Positions 7,578-15,537 of a stretch of 39,059 nt of DNA are shown in pieces. Both the position numbers and the translations under genes were made by a program. Source of the DNA: an uncultured Porphyromonadaceae bacterium (GTDB lineage: Bacteria > Bacteroidota > Bacteroidia > Bacteroidales > Muribaculaceae); NCBI GenBank assembly GCA_947175695.1, contig CAMWNT010000010.1, forward strand, positions 1 to 39,059, read 5' to 3'. How positions within the stretch are numbered: position 1 is the first letter of the stretch; every line of letters begins with the position of its first letter. Below the pieces are notes generated by a model. That model made no database searches, was not told the DNA's origin, and was given only the letters and a program-made list of their open reading frames with translations.

Positions 7578-8891
7578 ATGGGAACATTCATAGTTGAAGG
7601 CGGTCATAAACTTCATGGCAGCATTCGCCCGCAGGGGGCAAAGAACGAGGCGCTCGAAGTCATATGCGCCACGCTTCTGACGCCGGAGCGTGTCACGATA
7701 GGCAATCTTCCCGATATCCTCGATGTCAGGAATCTCATTCAGTTGCTCGCCGAGCTCGGAGTCAAAGTCAATTTCATCGACCGCCACACATGCGAATTTC
7801 AGGCCGACGAGATAGATCTCGGATATCTTGACACTCCCGAATATCATAAAAAGGCGTCGTCGCTGCGCGGATCCGTTATGGTGATCGGGCCGCTTCTGGC
7901 ACGCTTCGGCCATGCTATCCTTCCCAAACCCGGTGGCGACAAGATCGGCCGACGCCGTCTCGACACTCACTTCATGGGAATGATCTCGCTCGGAGCCGAC
8001 TTCGAATACGACTCCGAACGCCGAATCTACAAGATCACGACCCCGACGCGCCTGAAGGGGAGATATCTCCTGCTGGACGAAGCGTCAGTCACAGGCACCG
8101 CCAATCTGATAATGACGGCAGTGACGGCCGAAGGAACCACTACAATCTACAACGCCGCCTGCGAACCATATATCCAGCAACTCTGCCGGATGCTGACCCG
8201 CATGGGAGCCCGCATCGAAGGGATCGGCTCCAACCTTCTCCGCATCGAGGGGGTCGAAACGCTCGGCGGCACGACCCACACATGCCTTCCCGACATGATC
8301 GAAGTCGGAAGCTTCATCGGGATGGCCGCCATGACCGGCAGCGACCTTCTGCTCGAAAACGTCGGAGTCGCCGACCTCGGCATTATGCCCGAAATGTTCC
8401 GCCGACTCGGAGTGACACTCGAAGTGGAGGGCGACAACATCAGAGTGCGTCAGAACGAAATCTACGAAATCGACACATTCATCGACGGCTCGATAATGAC
8501 ATTCGCCGATGCCCCGTGGCCGGGACTCTCGCCCGACCTGCTGAGTATTTTCCTCGTTGTCGCAACCCAGGCGCGGGGTAGTGTGTTGATACATCAGAAG
8601 ATGTTTGAATCCAGACTCTTCTTTGTCGATAAGCTGATCGACATGGGAGCCAGGATCATCTTGTGCGACCCTCACCGCGCGGCCGTCATCGGCAGCGGTC
8701 GATTCCAGTCGATGCATGGCACAGTCATGACATCGCCCGACATCCGCGCCGGTATCGCAATGCTGATAGCCGCACTTGGCGCAAAAGGCACAAGCCGCAT
8801 TCAAAACATCGATCAGATCGACCGCGGATATGAAAACGTCGAAGAGCGACTCAGTTCGATCGGCGCGAAGATCATCCGTGTGGCCGACTGA
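7578..8891 (+). CDS. murA: UDP-N-acetylglucosamine 1-carboxyvinyltransferase
   Basis: This is the first committed enzyme of peptidoglycan synthesis; it transfers enolpyruvate from PEP to UDP-GlcNAc in the cytoplasm. The length is 437 residues, and the sequence shows the inside-out alpha/beta barrel repeats of the EPSP synthase family. K22-N23 in QGAKNEAL are the conserved substrate-binding pair. The flexible loop reads PKPGGDKIGRRRLD: the position that is Cys115 in E. coli and forms the covalent adduct with fosfomycin is Asp (about residue 121). Asp at this position is known to keep activity and give fosfomycin insensitivity. The DMIEVGSFIGMAA and MFESRLFFVDKL motifs fit the C-terminal half. 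Start is 3 bp after the DUF4290 stop. Confidence 0.96.
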   Translation: MGTFIVEGGHKLHGSIRPQGAKNEALEVICATLLTPERVTIGNLPDILDVRNLIQLLAELGVKVNFIDRHTCEFQADEIDLGYLDTPEYHKKASSLRGSVMVIGPLLARFGHAILPKPGGDKIGRRRLDTHFMGMISLGADFEYDSERRIYKITTPTRLKGRYLLLDEASVTGTANLIMTAVTAEGTTTIYNAACEPYIQQLCRMLTRMGARIEGIGSNLLRIEGVETLGGTTHTCLPDMIEVGSFIGMAAMTGSDLLLENVGVADLGIMPEMFRRLGVTLEVEGDNIRVRQNEIYEIDTFIDGSIMTFADAPWPGLSPDLLSIFLVVATQARGSVLIHQKMFESRLFFVDKLIDMGARIILCDPHRAAVIGSGRFQSMHGTVMTSPDIRAGIAMLIAALGAKGTSRIQNIDQIDRGYENVEERLSSIGAKIIRVAD

Positions 8892-8909
8892 ACGCCAAAA
8901 CGAAAAATA

Positions 8910-9470
8910 ATGATAAAGGAAGATCAAATCATACCGACCGGAAAATTCTTCCGCACCCACGCGCTCAAAGGTGAGCTCAACGCCATGACCGACGGCTATG
9001 ATCCCGAGATCTGGGAGCAGGGCTATCCGATGATTGTGGAGGTGGAGGGGATTCCGGTGCCGTTCTTCGTCGAGAGCCTCCGTCCGAAAGGCACCCAGGC
9101 TTGTCTGGTGAAACTCAAAGGGATCGACAGCGTGGAGCGGGCCGCAATGTTTGTCAACAAGACAATCTTTATGCTCAAACGCGATGTGGCCGAGTTTCTT
9201 GAAATTGATGAGGACGAAGTGATGGAAGCCGCCGACTATGAGGGGTGGCAAGTCTATACTGACGACGACAAATATCTCGGCCGAGTGAGATATATCGATT
9301 CGAGCAATCCCAACTGGCTGATGATGGTCGAGCCCGAATCGGGCGGTGACGACATCATTATCCCATTCGAGGAAGATTTTATAGTCAGCGTAGAACCCGA
9401 CGACGAAGGCTCCGGAAAAATTGTGTTCGATCTTCCCGAAGGTCTTGTTGATCTCAATAAAAAAGAATGA
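8910..9470 (+). CDS. rimM: Ribosome maturation factor RimM
   Basis: The 186-residue protein has the two-domain RimM layout. The N-terminal barrel contains IIPTGKFFRTHALKGELNA and FVESLRPKGTQACLVKLKGIDSVERA. The PRC-barrel begins about residue 105 with DYEGWQVYTDDDKYLGRVRYID and ends near PFEEDFIVSVEPDDEGSGKIVFDLPEGLVDLN. RimM binds ribosomal protein uS19 and helps mature the 30S head. The ending is typical of the family, and the length is normal. It is 18 bp downstream of murA and 4 bp upstream of the next small gene, so it is part of the same transcript. Confidence 0.93.
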   Translation: MIKEDQIIPTGKFFRTHALKGELNAMTDGYDPEIWEQGYPMIVEVEGIPVPFFVESLRPKGTQACLVKLKGIDSVERAAMFVNKTIFMLKRDVAEFLEIDEDEVMEAADYEGWQVYTDDDKYLGRVRYIDSSNPNWLMMVEPESGGDDIIIPFEEDFIVSVEPDDEGSGKIVFDLPEGLVDLNKKE

Positions 9471-9474
9471 AATT

Positions 9475-9792
9475 ATGAGCGGGCAACTTGAATATGATGA
9501 GGATATGGCGATAGCCTTTATCCGTCGTGAAGTGGGAGATGAAGTCAGCCGGCAGTATTCCGACGACGAGATTCTCTATGTGATTGATATAATCTGGGAT
9601 TATTACGAGCGCAAAGGTCTTCTCAAGCTCAACCCTAAGGCTACGGCCGACGAGCAGCTTGACGAAGAGGCTCTGACCGCCTACGTCAGAAAGGAATTGA
9701 GCCGTGATGGCGAAATACTGATGGATCCCGATGATCTTGACAAAATCGTAAAAGCCGAACTTGATTATGAAGAATCTCTGGAAGACGCTTAG
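9475..9792 (+). CDS. Small acidic protein with an apparent internal duplication, unknown function
   Basis: The start chosen is the ATG at 9475 (MSGQLEYDEDMAIAFIRREV), 4 bp after the rimM stop; the track's longer form begins inside rimM. The 105-residue product is acidic and helical. Residues about 12-45 (AIAFIRREV ... IIWDYYE) and about 70-103 (LTAYVRKEL ... AELDYEES) look like two copies of one helical hairpin: aromatic-V/I-R-K/R-E near the start and D-Y-x-E near the end. No signal peptide or metal motif is seen. Its last 26 bp overlap the OmpA-like gene, implying translational coupling. I do not recognise a named family; similar small acidic proteins occur in Bacteroidales. Confidence 0.7.
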   Translation: MSGQLEYDEDMAIAFIRREVGDEVSRQYSDDEILYVIDIIWDYYERKGLLKLNPKATADEQLDEEALTAYVRKELSRDGEILMDPDDLDKIVKAELDYEESLEDA

Positions 9793-10420
9793 CCTCTTGA
9801 TCGCAGTGGCCGTCATGGCGATCGCGCCTCTGGAGGCGTCGGCCGACAAAAACGATAACCTCGACGACATGAGCTTCGCCGAAATCCTGAATTCCGTCGA
9901 TCTCGGAAAGCAGGTGGAGCTCGTGCAGAAATTCCAGGATCGCGAGGCAAAGAATGTGCTGTTCAAAAACCGCTATATAGGCGAACAGAGCGAATGCTCG
10001 ATCGACGCGATCCGCAATCGCGAGGTGATCGTCGTCAGCATTCCGGCTCACCTTCTCTTCGGCCCCAACCAGACCGAACTTCTTGAGACTGCGTCGCGCT
10101 ATCTGGAGCCCTTCAAGCGATATATGAGCAGCAAAGACCCCGATATGTATCGGGTGCTCGCTGTCATGCACACCGACAACACCGGCTCCGAAGATTATCG
10201 CGAACAGTTGACTGTCGACCGTGCGCAGGCCGTATCGGAATGGTTTGAGGAGAACGCGCCCAACACGCAGTTTCTCTTCCCCTTCGCCATGGCCGACGAC
10301 ATGCCGCTTGTCCCGAACGACAGCTTCGAAAATCGCGACAAAAACCGCCGGCTCGAAATCTATCTTGTGCCCGGCGAGGCAATGCTGGAAAAAGCCAAGA
10401 AGGGGCGTATCGCATTCTGA
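9767..10420 (+). CDS. OmpA-family periplasmic or outer-membrane protein
   Basis: The start is taken at the ATG 9767 (MKNLWKTLSLLIAVAVMAIA), which gives a clean signal peptide ending near EASA; the track begins two codons earlier at a TTG. The 217-residue product has an OmpA-like domain over roughly residues 95-205: VVSIPAHLLFGPNQTEL, then VLAVMHTDNTGSEDYREQLTVDRAQAV, then SFENRDKNRRLEIYLVP. The conserved Asp and Arg around TDNTG and NRRLEIYLVP are the residues that grip the diaminopimelate side chain of peptidoglycan in this family. Residues 30-90 are a short alpha-helical linker with no barrel, so it likely tethers to peptidoglycan or works as a periplasmic factor. It overlaps the preceding gene by 26 bp. 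Confidence 0.82.
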   Translation: MKNLWKTLSLLIAVAVMAIAPLEASADKNDNLDDMSFAEILNSVDLGKQVELVQKFQDREAKNVLFKNRYIGEQSECSIDAIRNREVIVVSIPAHLLFGPNQTELLETASRYLEPFKRYMSSKDPDMYRVLAVMHTDNTGSEDYREQLTVDRAQAVSEWFEENAPNTQFLFPFAMADDMPLVPNDSFENRDKNRRLEIYLVPGEAMLEKAKKGRIAF

Positions 10421-10476
10421 TTTCAGAACGCACCGCCATTTTAATTTTCAAATTCCAACTGAAATTCCCGACTGAA

Positions 10477-11643
10477 TTGAATCCCACTCCTTATTATATC
10501 GTCTATGAAGACAAGCTCCGCCGCAACATGGAGCTGCTTCAGGATGTCAGCCGCCGTTCGGGCGTGAAGATCATCATGGCCTTCAAGGCCAACGCGCTCT
10601 GGAAGACATTCCCCATCATTAAGGAATATTTTCAGGCTTCCACAGCTTCCTCGCTCAACGAGATGCGACTCTCGCTCGACTATCTCGGCCATGATGTGCA
10701 CGCATATTGTCCGGTGTATACCGACGCTACGTTTCCCGAATTTCTCGCCGGATGTTCGCATATCACCTTCAACAGTGTCGCTCAATACGAGCGCTTCCGC
10801 CCGATGATCGAGGCACACAACGTTTCGGTAGGTGAAGAGGGGAGAGTGTCGGCCGGAATCAGAGTCAATCCCCGATGCAGTGTCATAGAGACGGATATCT
10901 ACAACCCCTGCCTCCCCGGAAGCCGATTCGGAGTTGAAGCTGAAAATCTCAAAGAGCTCCCCGAAGGGGTAGAGGGATTGCATTTCCATGCTCTCTGCGA
11001 ATCTTCGAGCGAAGATCTTGAGAAGGTGGTGGAAGCACTCGAAGCCCAGTTCGGCCATCTGCTGGATAAAGTCAAATGGCTAAATATGGGTGGCGGCCAT
11101 CTGATCACCCGCGAAGGCTACGACATCGATCGATTCATACGCGTAGCAGCCGATCTTCGCCGCCGCCATCCCGGACTGCAACTCATCATCGAGCCGGGCA
11201 GCGCCTTCACGTGGCAGACGGGCGACCTCGTCACGCAAGTGCTCGACGTAGTGGAAAACGCCGGAATATCGACGGCCATCATCGACGCATCTTTTGCCTG
11301 CCATATGCCCGACTGTCTTGAGATGCCATATCGTCCCGCCATAGCCGAGAGTCTTTCCGATGAAGAGGGAGAGCGCCGCCACGCAGCCGGCGAAGCCGTC
11401 TATCGCTATCGACTCGGTGGCAATTCCTGTCTTAGCGGCGATTATGTCGGCGATTGGTGGTTCGACCGTAAGCTGAACCCCGGCGACATACTGACTCTCA
11501 AAGATATGAACCACTACACGACGGTCAAGACCAACATGTTCAACGGTATCCAACACCCCTCGATCATACTCCGCAATGCCGACGGCAGCGACACGCTGCT
11601 TCGCCGATTCACATACGAAGACTATCGCGACCGCATGAGTTGA
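10477..11643 (+). CDS. nspC: Carboxynorspermidine decarboxylase
   Basis: The 388-residue protein belongs to the alanine-racemase-fold PLP decarboxylases. The PLP lysine lies in IIMAFKANALWK (near residue 37). The protein also shows TASSLNEMRL, LHFHALCESS, LNMGGGHLIT, IEPGSAFTW and DASFACHMPDCLEMPYRP, which together identify the NspC branch that decarboxylates carboxynorspermidine or carboxyspermidine in the alternative polyamine route. The start appears to be TTG at 10477: the next Met is residue 15 (MELLQD), after the first conserved strand, and no ATG precedes it. The partner carboxynorspermidine dehydrogenase is not in this window. It is separated by 56 bp from the OmpA-like gene. Confidence 0.92.
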   Translation: MNPTPYYIVYEDKLRRNMELLQDVSRRSGVKIIMAFKANALWKTFPIIKEYFQASTASSLNEMRLSLDYLGHDVHAYCPVYTDATFPEFLAGCSHITFNSVAQYERFRPMIEAHNVSVGEEGRVSAGIRVNPRCSVIETDIYNPCLPGSRFGVEAENLKELPEGVEGLHFHALCESSSEDLEKVVEALEAQFGHLLDKVKWLNMGGGHLITREGYDIDRFIRVAADLRRRHPGLQLIIEPGSAFTWQTGDLVTQVLDVVENAGISTAIIDASFACHMPDCLEMPYRPAIAESLSDEEGERRHAAGEAVYRYRLGGNSCLSGDYVGDWWFDRKLNPGDILTLKDMNHYTTVKTNMFNGIQHPSIILRNADGSDTLLRRFTYEDYRDRMS

Positions 11644-11708
11644 ACCCCTCCAAAGCGAGGGCCAAGAGCCGCCTTCCAAACATTCAAACCATTTAATCTC
11701 CTGCCATT

Positions 11709-12521
11709 ATGAAACGCAATCAGATTCTGGCCACACTGCTGGCCACCGCCGCTCTCCAGATGTTCGGCTGGGGGCAGAAAGGTCACGACACAACCGCCTA
11801 TATCGCGGAATGCCATCTGACCCCCGCCGCCAAAGCTATGGTCGACAGCCTCCTTGACGGCAAATCGCTCGTCTACTACGCCAACTGGCCCGACAACGCC
11901 TGCTATACCGAGCCATATGCCTACACCAAGACATGGCACTATAAAAACATCGAAGAGGGGGAGGAATATGCCAAAGCGAAGGATATTCCCGAAGGTACGA
12001 TCGTCACCGCCCTCAACAGCCGGATCGATGTGCTCAACGATCCGGCCTCAACCCGCGATGAAAAATGGCTCGCGCTTGTGTTGACAGTCCATTTCCTCGG
12101 TGATATCCATCAGCCGATGCATATGGGACGCTATGTCGACCGCGGCGGCAATCGTCATAATATAAAATTCTTCGGATCAGGCACAAATCTCCACACTGTC
12201 TGGGATACTCGTCTCCCCGAAGCGGCTCACAAATGGAGCTACACTGAATGGCAGAACAACATCGACCGCGCGACTCCCGAAGAAGAGAAAGCAATCGTCG
12301 CGGGCGGCACTCCCTATTCATGGGGTGAAGAGACCTACGAAATCTGCAAGAAAGTCTATGAGGCGACTCCCGAAGGGACAAACGTCGCCTACGATTACAT
12401 AGCCGACTGGACCCCCACCATAGAACTCCAGTATCTGCGTGGAGGCCTGCGTCTGGCCGACATTCTCAACACTGTGTTCGACCCCGAATATCAGCCCCTT
12501 AACGGAATGAATCTCCGATAA
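11709..12521 (+). CDS. S1/P1-type zinc nuclease, secreted
   Basis: The 270-residue protein has a signal peptide (MKRNQILATLLATAALQMFG) and would mature to begin WGQKGHDT. An N-terminal Trp whose backbone binds zinc is the hallmark of the S1/P1 family. Further zinc ligands are visible in YYANWPDN, KTWHYKN, HFLGDIHQPMH and GGNRHNIKFFG...TNLHTVWD. These enzymes cleave single-stranded DNA/RNA and remove 3' phosphates with three zinc ions. The likely location is the periplasm or outside, where it could scavenge nucleotides. The family is widespread in gut Bacteroidales. Length is normal, and all key residues appear present. Confidence 0.93.
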   Translation: MKRNQILATLLATAALQMFGWGQKGHDTTAYIAECHLTPAAKAMVDSLLDGKSLVYYANWPDNACYTEPYAYTKTWHYKNIEEGEEYAKAKDIPEGTIVTALNSRIDVLNDPASTRDEKWLALVLTVHFLGDIHQPMHMGRYVDRGGNRHNIKFFGSGTNLHTVWDTRLPEAAHKWSYTEWQNNIDRATPEEEKAIVAGGTPYSWGEETYEICKKVYEATPEGTNVAYDYIADWTPTIELQYLRGGLRLADILNTVFDPEYQPLNGMNLR

Positions 12522-12563
12522 GACGCGCCGACTCTCCCCCCGAGGCAATCAATCATTGAACTT

Positions 12564-13040
12564 ATGCAACTCCCACCATTGAATCTTCCACCCATGAGCC
12601 TGCGAACCAGGATCGAAGGCGACCTGCTCAAGGTCTACGACAGATTGCGCGGCAAATATGTGGCGCTGACTCCCGAAGAATTCGTGCGCCAGCACTTTGT
12701 GGAGTATATGGTGGAGCATCTGCATTATCCCGCATCGGTGATGGCCAATGAGATCGGCATTGAGCTCAACGGCCGGAAAAAGCGTTGCGACACTGTGGTG
12801 TTCGGCAGCGACATGCATCCGCTGATGATTGTGGAGTATAAGGCTCCCGGAGTGAATGTGACTCAAGACGTATTCGACCAGATCGTGCGCTACAATATGT
12901 CGCTCCGCGCGCGCTATCTCGTGGTCAGCAACGGATTGCGTCATTTCTGCTGTGTGATTGATTATGCGACATCCGCCTATCAATTCATCCCCCGCATCCC
13001 CGACTACCGCGACCTGCGGGGCGTCGCGAGCGACAACTGA
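12564..13040 (+). CDS. Solitary HsdR N-terminal-type nuclease domain protein
   Basis: The 158-residue product matches the type I restriction R-subunit N-terminal fold (HSDR_N, PD-(D/E)XK). VRQHFVEYMVEHLHYPASVMANEIGI is followed by KRCDTVVF (catalytic Asp) and PLMIVEYKAPG (E-x-K), then VFDQIVRYN and RYLVVSNGLRHFCC. No helicase domain, HsdM or HsdS is nearby, so this is not a restriction system. Free-standing copies are common in Bacteroidetes, often near DNA-metabolism genes. Here it is 19 bp upstream of pcrA, which hints at a repair role, but this is inference. Catalytic residues look intact. Confidence 0.85.
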   Translation: MQLPPLNLPPMSLRTRIEGDLLKVYDRLRGKYVALTPEEFVRQHFVEYMVEHLHYPASVMANEIGIELNGRKKRCDTVVFGSDMHPLMIVEYKAPGVNVTQDVFDQIVRYNMSLRARYLVVSNGLRHFCCVIDYATSAYQFIPRIPDYRDLRGVASDN

Positions 13041-13059
13041 TCTCCTCAACTTGTGTATT

Positions 13060-15453
13060 ATGAATTATCTTGACATACTCAACGACCAGCAGCGTGAAGC
13101 CGTCGTCTACAACGACGGCCCTTCGCTCGTCATAGCCGGCGCCGGGTCGGGCAAGACCCGCGTGCTGACGTATAAAATCGTCAACCTGCTCGAAAACGGA
13201 TATGAACCCTATCGCATCCTGGCGCTGACATTCACCAACAAGGCAGCCCGCGAGATGAAAGAACGCATCATGCAAGCCGCCGGCGAGAAAGTGGCCTCGC
13301 GACTCTGGATGGGTACGTTTCACTCCATATTCCTGCGCATACTGCGCCGGCATTCGGAACTGATAGGTTTTCGTCGCGATTTCACGATCTACGATTCCAC
13401 CGATTCGCGCTCGCTGATCAAGATGATTGTCAAAGATCTCGGTCTCGACGAAAAGATCTACAAGCCGGCGAGTGTGGCATCCTATATATCGAATCTGAAA
13501 AACGCGCTCATATCGGCCGAACAGTATAATGCCGACCCCTCCAACCTCGACGCCGACCGTAAGGCAAAGCGACCCATGCTCGGACGGATCTTCCAGCTCT
13601 ATGCCGATAGATGCCGGATTGCCGGGGCAATGGACTTCGACGATATCCTTTACTACATGAATATCCTGCTGCGCGACAACCAGGAGGTGCTTCGCCATTA
13701 TCAGGACTTCTTCAAGTATATACTTGTCGACGAATATCAAGACACCAACTTCGCCCAGCATCTCATCATCTCCCAGCTCGCCGGAATGCGCAAGCATCTC
13801 TGCGTGGTGGGCGACGACGCGCAAAGCATATATTCATTCCGCGGGGCCGACATCGCCCATATACTCACTATGGAGCGGAAATACCCCGGACTGAGGATCT
13901 TCAAGCTCGAACGCAACTACCGCTCTACGCAAAACATCATCAATGCTGCCGGATCGCTCATCGAGAAAAACCGCCATCAGATGCGAAAGAACGTGTATAG
14001 CGAAAACGAGCCGGGGGATCCGATCACTGTCATGAGCACATATTCGGATATCGAAGAGGCCTATCTCGTGGCCAATATGATAACCCAATCGAAATATACG
14101 GCCCACGACAGCTATGATGAATATGCGATTCTTTATCGCACCAACGCCCAATCGCGTGTGCTTGAGGAATCGCTCCGCAAACGAAATATCCCTTACCGCA
14201 TCTACGGCGGCCTCTCGTTTTATCAGCGCAAGGAGATCAAAGACGCCATCTGCTATTTCCGCATGGCCGTCAATCCCGACGACGATGAGGCACTGCGTCG
14301 AATCATCAACTATCCGGCGCGCGGAATCGGTGACACTACGCTCAAGCGCCTGCAGGAAGCCGCCAATGAGAAGGGCGTCAGTCTTTGGGCTGTCATATGC
14401 GATCCCGATGGTTACGAGGCCAAAGTGGCGTCGGCTGCCCGCAAAAAGCTTGAGGTGTTTCGCGCGATGGTGCAGGAATTTATCGACGATTCCGGGCGCG
14501 GCTCCACAGCCTACGAACTGGGTCAACTGATCTACAACCGCTCCGGACTGCTGACATCGCTCGCCCACGACAATACTCCCGAGACGATCTCCCGACAGGA
14601 AAACCTCAGCGAACTGCTTGCAGGATTGAAAGACTTTGTCGATACGCGACTCGAATCAGGAGAGGAAGATGTGTCGCTCAGTGCATTCCTTAGCGAGGTG
14701 CAGCTTTCGACCGACCAGGACGAGAATCAAGACGATGATGAGCCGAAAGTAACACTCATGACGGCTCATGCCGCAAAGGGCTTGGAATTCAAGCATGTGT
14801 ATATTGTCGGGGTAGAGGAAGAGCTATTCCCGTCGGCGATGAGTATGGATTCGCTGACGCAAGTGGAGGAAGAGCGGCGATTGCTCTATGTGGCGATCAC
14901 GCGTGCGAAATCCACTTGTGTGATGACCTACGCATCATCGCGCTTCCGCAACGGCCAGACGGTCATGACGCGGCCCTCGCGCTTCATAGGCGACATCGAC
15001 ACGCGATATCTCCATCTGCGCACATCGAGCGATCTGGGGAAAGGCTCCACCGACAAACCCGCGTTTCTTGATCCCCGAGCGTCCTACCGCCAGTCGCAGA
15101 CATCATCCGCGCCGTCATCGCGACCTTACTCCGCCGGATCGCAATCGTCGTGGTCGCGTCCTGCCGCCGGGACTACGATAGCTTCGTCGGCATCACGTCC
15201 GCAAGGCGATACTTCGCGCCGAGTCACGATGCGTCGCGATGCGGAAAGTCCGACGGCGCAGAAACTCGCGAGCGTGACTACGGCAGCCGGAGAAGTCCGG
15301 GTCGGCTCAACGATCGAGCACAAGAAATTCGGTCGCGGTCGCGTAATGCGCATCGAGCGGGTCAGCGACAACGATATGATAATGGTCGACTTCGGAGTGG
15401 TCGGCGTCAAGAAGCTCCTTCTCCGCTTCGCCGTATTCACCATCATCGGCTAA
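13060..15453 (+). CDS. pcrA: UvrD/PcrA-type ATP-dependent DNA helicase
   Basis: The start is the ATG at 13060 (MNYLDILNDQQREAVVYNDGP); the track's earlier start lies within the upstream gene. The 797-residue protein has the superfamily 1A motifs in order: Q motif NDQQREAV, Walker A AGAGSGKTRVLTYKI at about 26-40, FTNKAAREMKER, GTFHSIFLRILRRH, DEYQDTN, VVGDDAQSIYSFRGAD, LERNYRSTQNI, RTNAQSRVLEE, LMTAHAAKGLEFKHVYIVG and EERRLLYVAITRAK. The C-terminus ends in a Tudor-like domain (GSTIEHKKFGRGRVMRIE), typical of PcrA, which binds RNA polymerase. A Ser/Arg-rich linker (about 665-735) precedes it. It unwinds DNA 3' to 5' in repair and replication restart. Confidence 0.95.
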   Translation: MNYLDILNDQQREAVVYNDGPSLVIAGAGSGKTRVLTYKIVNLLENGYEPYRILALTFTNKAAREMKERIMQAAGEKVASRLWMGTFHSIFLRILRRHSELIGFRRDFTIYDSTDSRSLIKMIVKDLGLDEKIYKPASVASYISNLKNALISAEQYNADPSNLDADRKAKRPMLGRIFQLYADRCRIAGAMDFDDILYYMNILLRDNQEVLRHYQDFFKYILVDEYQDTNFAQHLIISQLAGMRKHLCVVGDDAQSIYSFRGADIAHILTMERKYPGLRIFKLERNYRSTQNIINAAGSLIEKNRHQMRKNVYSENEPGDPITVMSTYSDIEEAYLVANMITQSKYTAHDSYDEYAILYRTNAQSRVLEESLRKRNIPYRIYGGLSFYQRKEIKDAICYFRMAVNPDDDEALRRIINYPARGIGDTTLKRLQEAANEKGVSLWAVICDPDGYEAKVASAARKKLEVFRAMVQEFIDDSGRGSTAYELGQLIYNRSGLLTSLAHDNTPETISRQENLSELLAGLKDFVDTRLESGEEDVSLSAFLSEVQLSTDQDENQDDDEPKVTLMTAHAAKGLEFKHVYIVGVEEELFPSAMSMDSLTQVEEERRLLYVAITRAKSTCVMTYASSRFRNGQTVMTRPSRFIGDIDTRYLHLRTSSDLGKGSTDKPAFLDPRASYRQSQTSSAPSSRPYSAGSQSSWSRPAAGTTIASSASRPQGDTSRRVTMRRDAESPTAQKLASVTTAAGEVRVGSTIEHKKFGRGRVMRIERVSDNDMIMVDFGVVGVKKLLLRFAVFTIIG

Positions 15454-15480
15454 ATCTCAAACCCCTAAAGCCCGTATCTT

Positions 15481-15534
15481 GATTAATCATGATTAATCAT
15501 GTTACGCCTAAAACCTAAAACCTAAAACCTAACC
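15481..15534. repeat. Two short tandem repeats before lipA
   Basis: GATTAATCAT occurs twice in tandem (15481-15500), then CCTAAAA three times (15507-15527) followed by a degenerate fourth unit CCTAACC. These fill the spacer between pcrA and the lipA start. The GATTAATC palindrome is the same core as in the 4388-4467 repeat. Confidence 0.8.
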
Positions 15535-15537
15535 CCC

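Noticed and set aside
8085-9251. 388-residue - strand ORF opposite murA and rimM
   Set aside because: His/Asp-rich composition typical of a shadow frame; the + strand genes are unambiguous.
12564-13040. Type I restriction-modification system
   Set aside because: Only the HsdR N-terminal domain is present, without HsdM, HsdS or a translocase domain; the adjacent helicase is PcrA.
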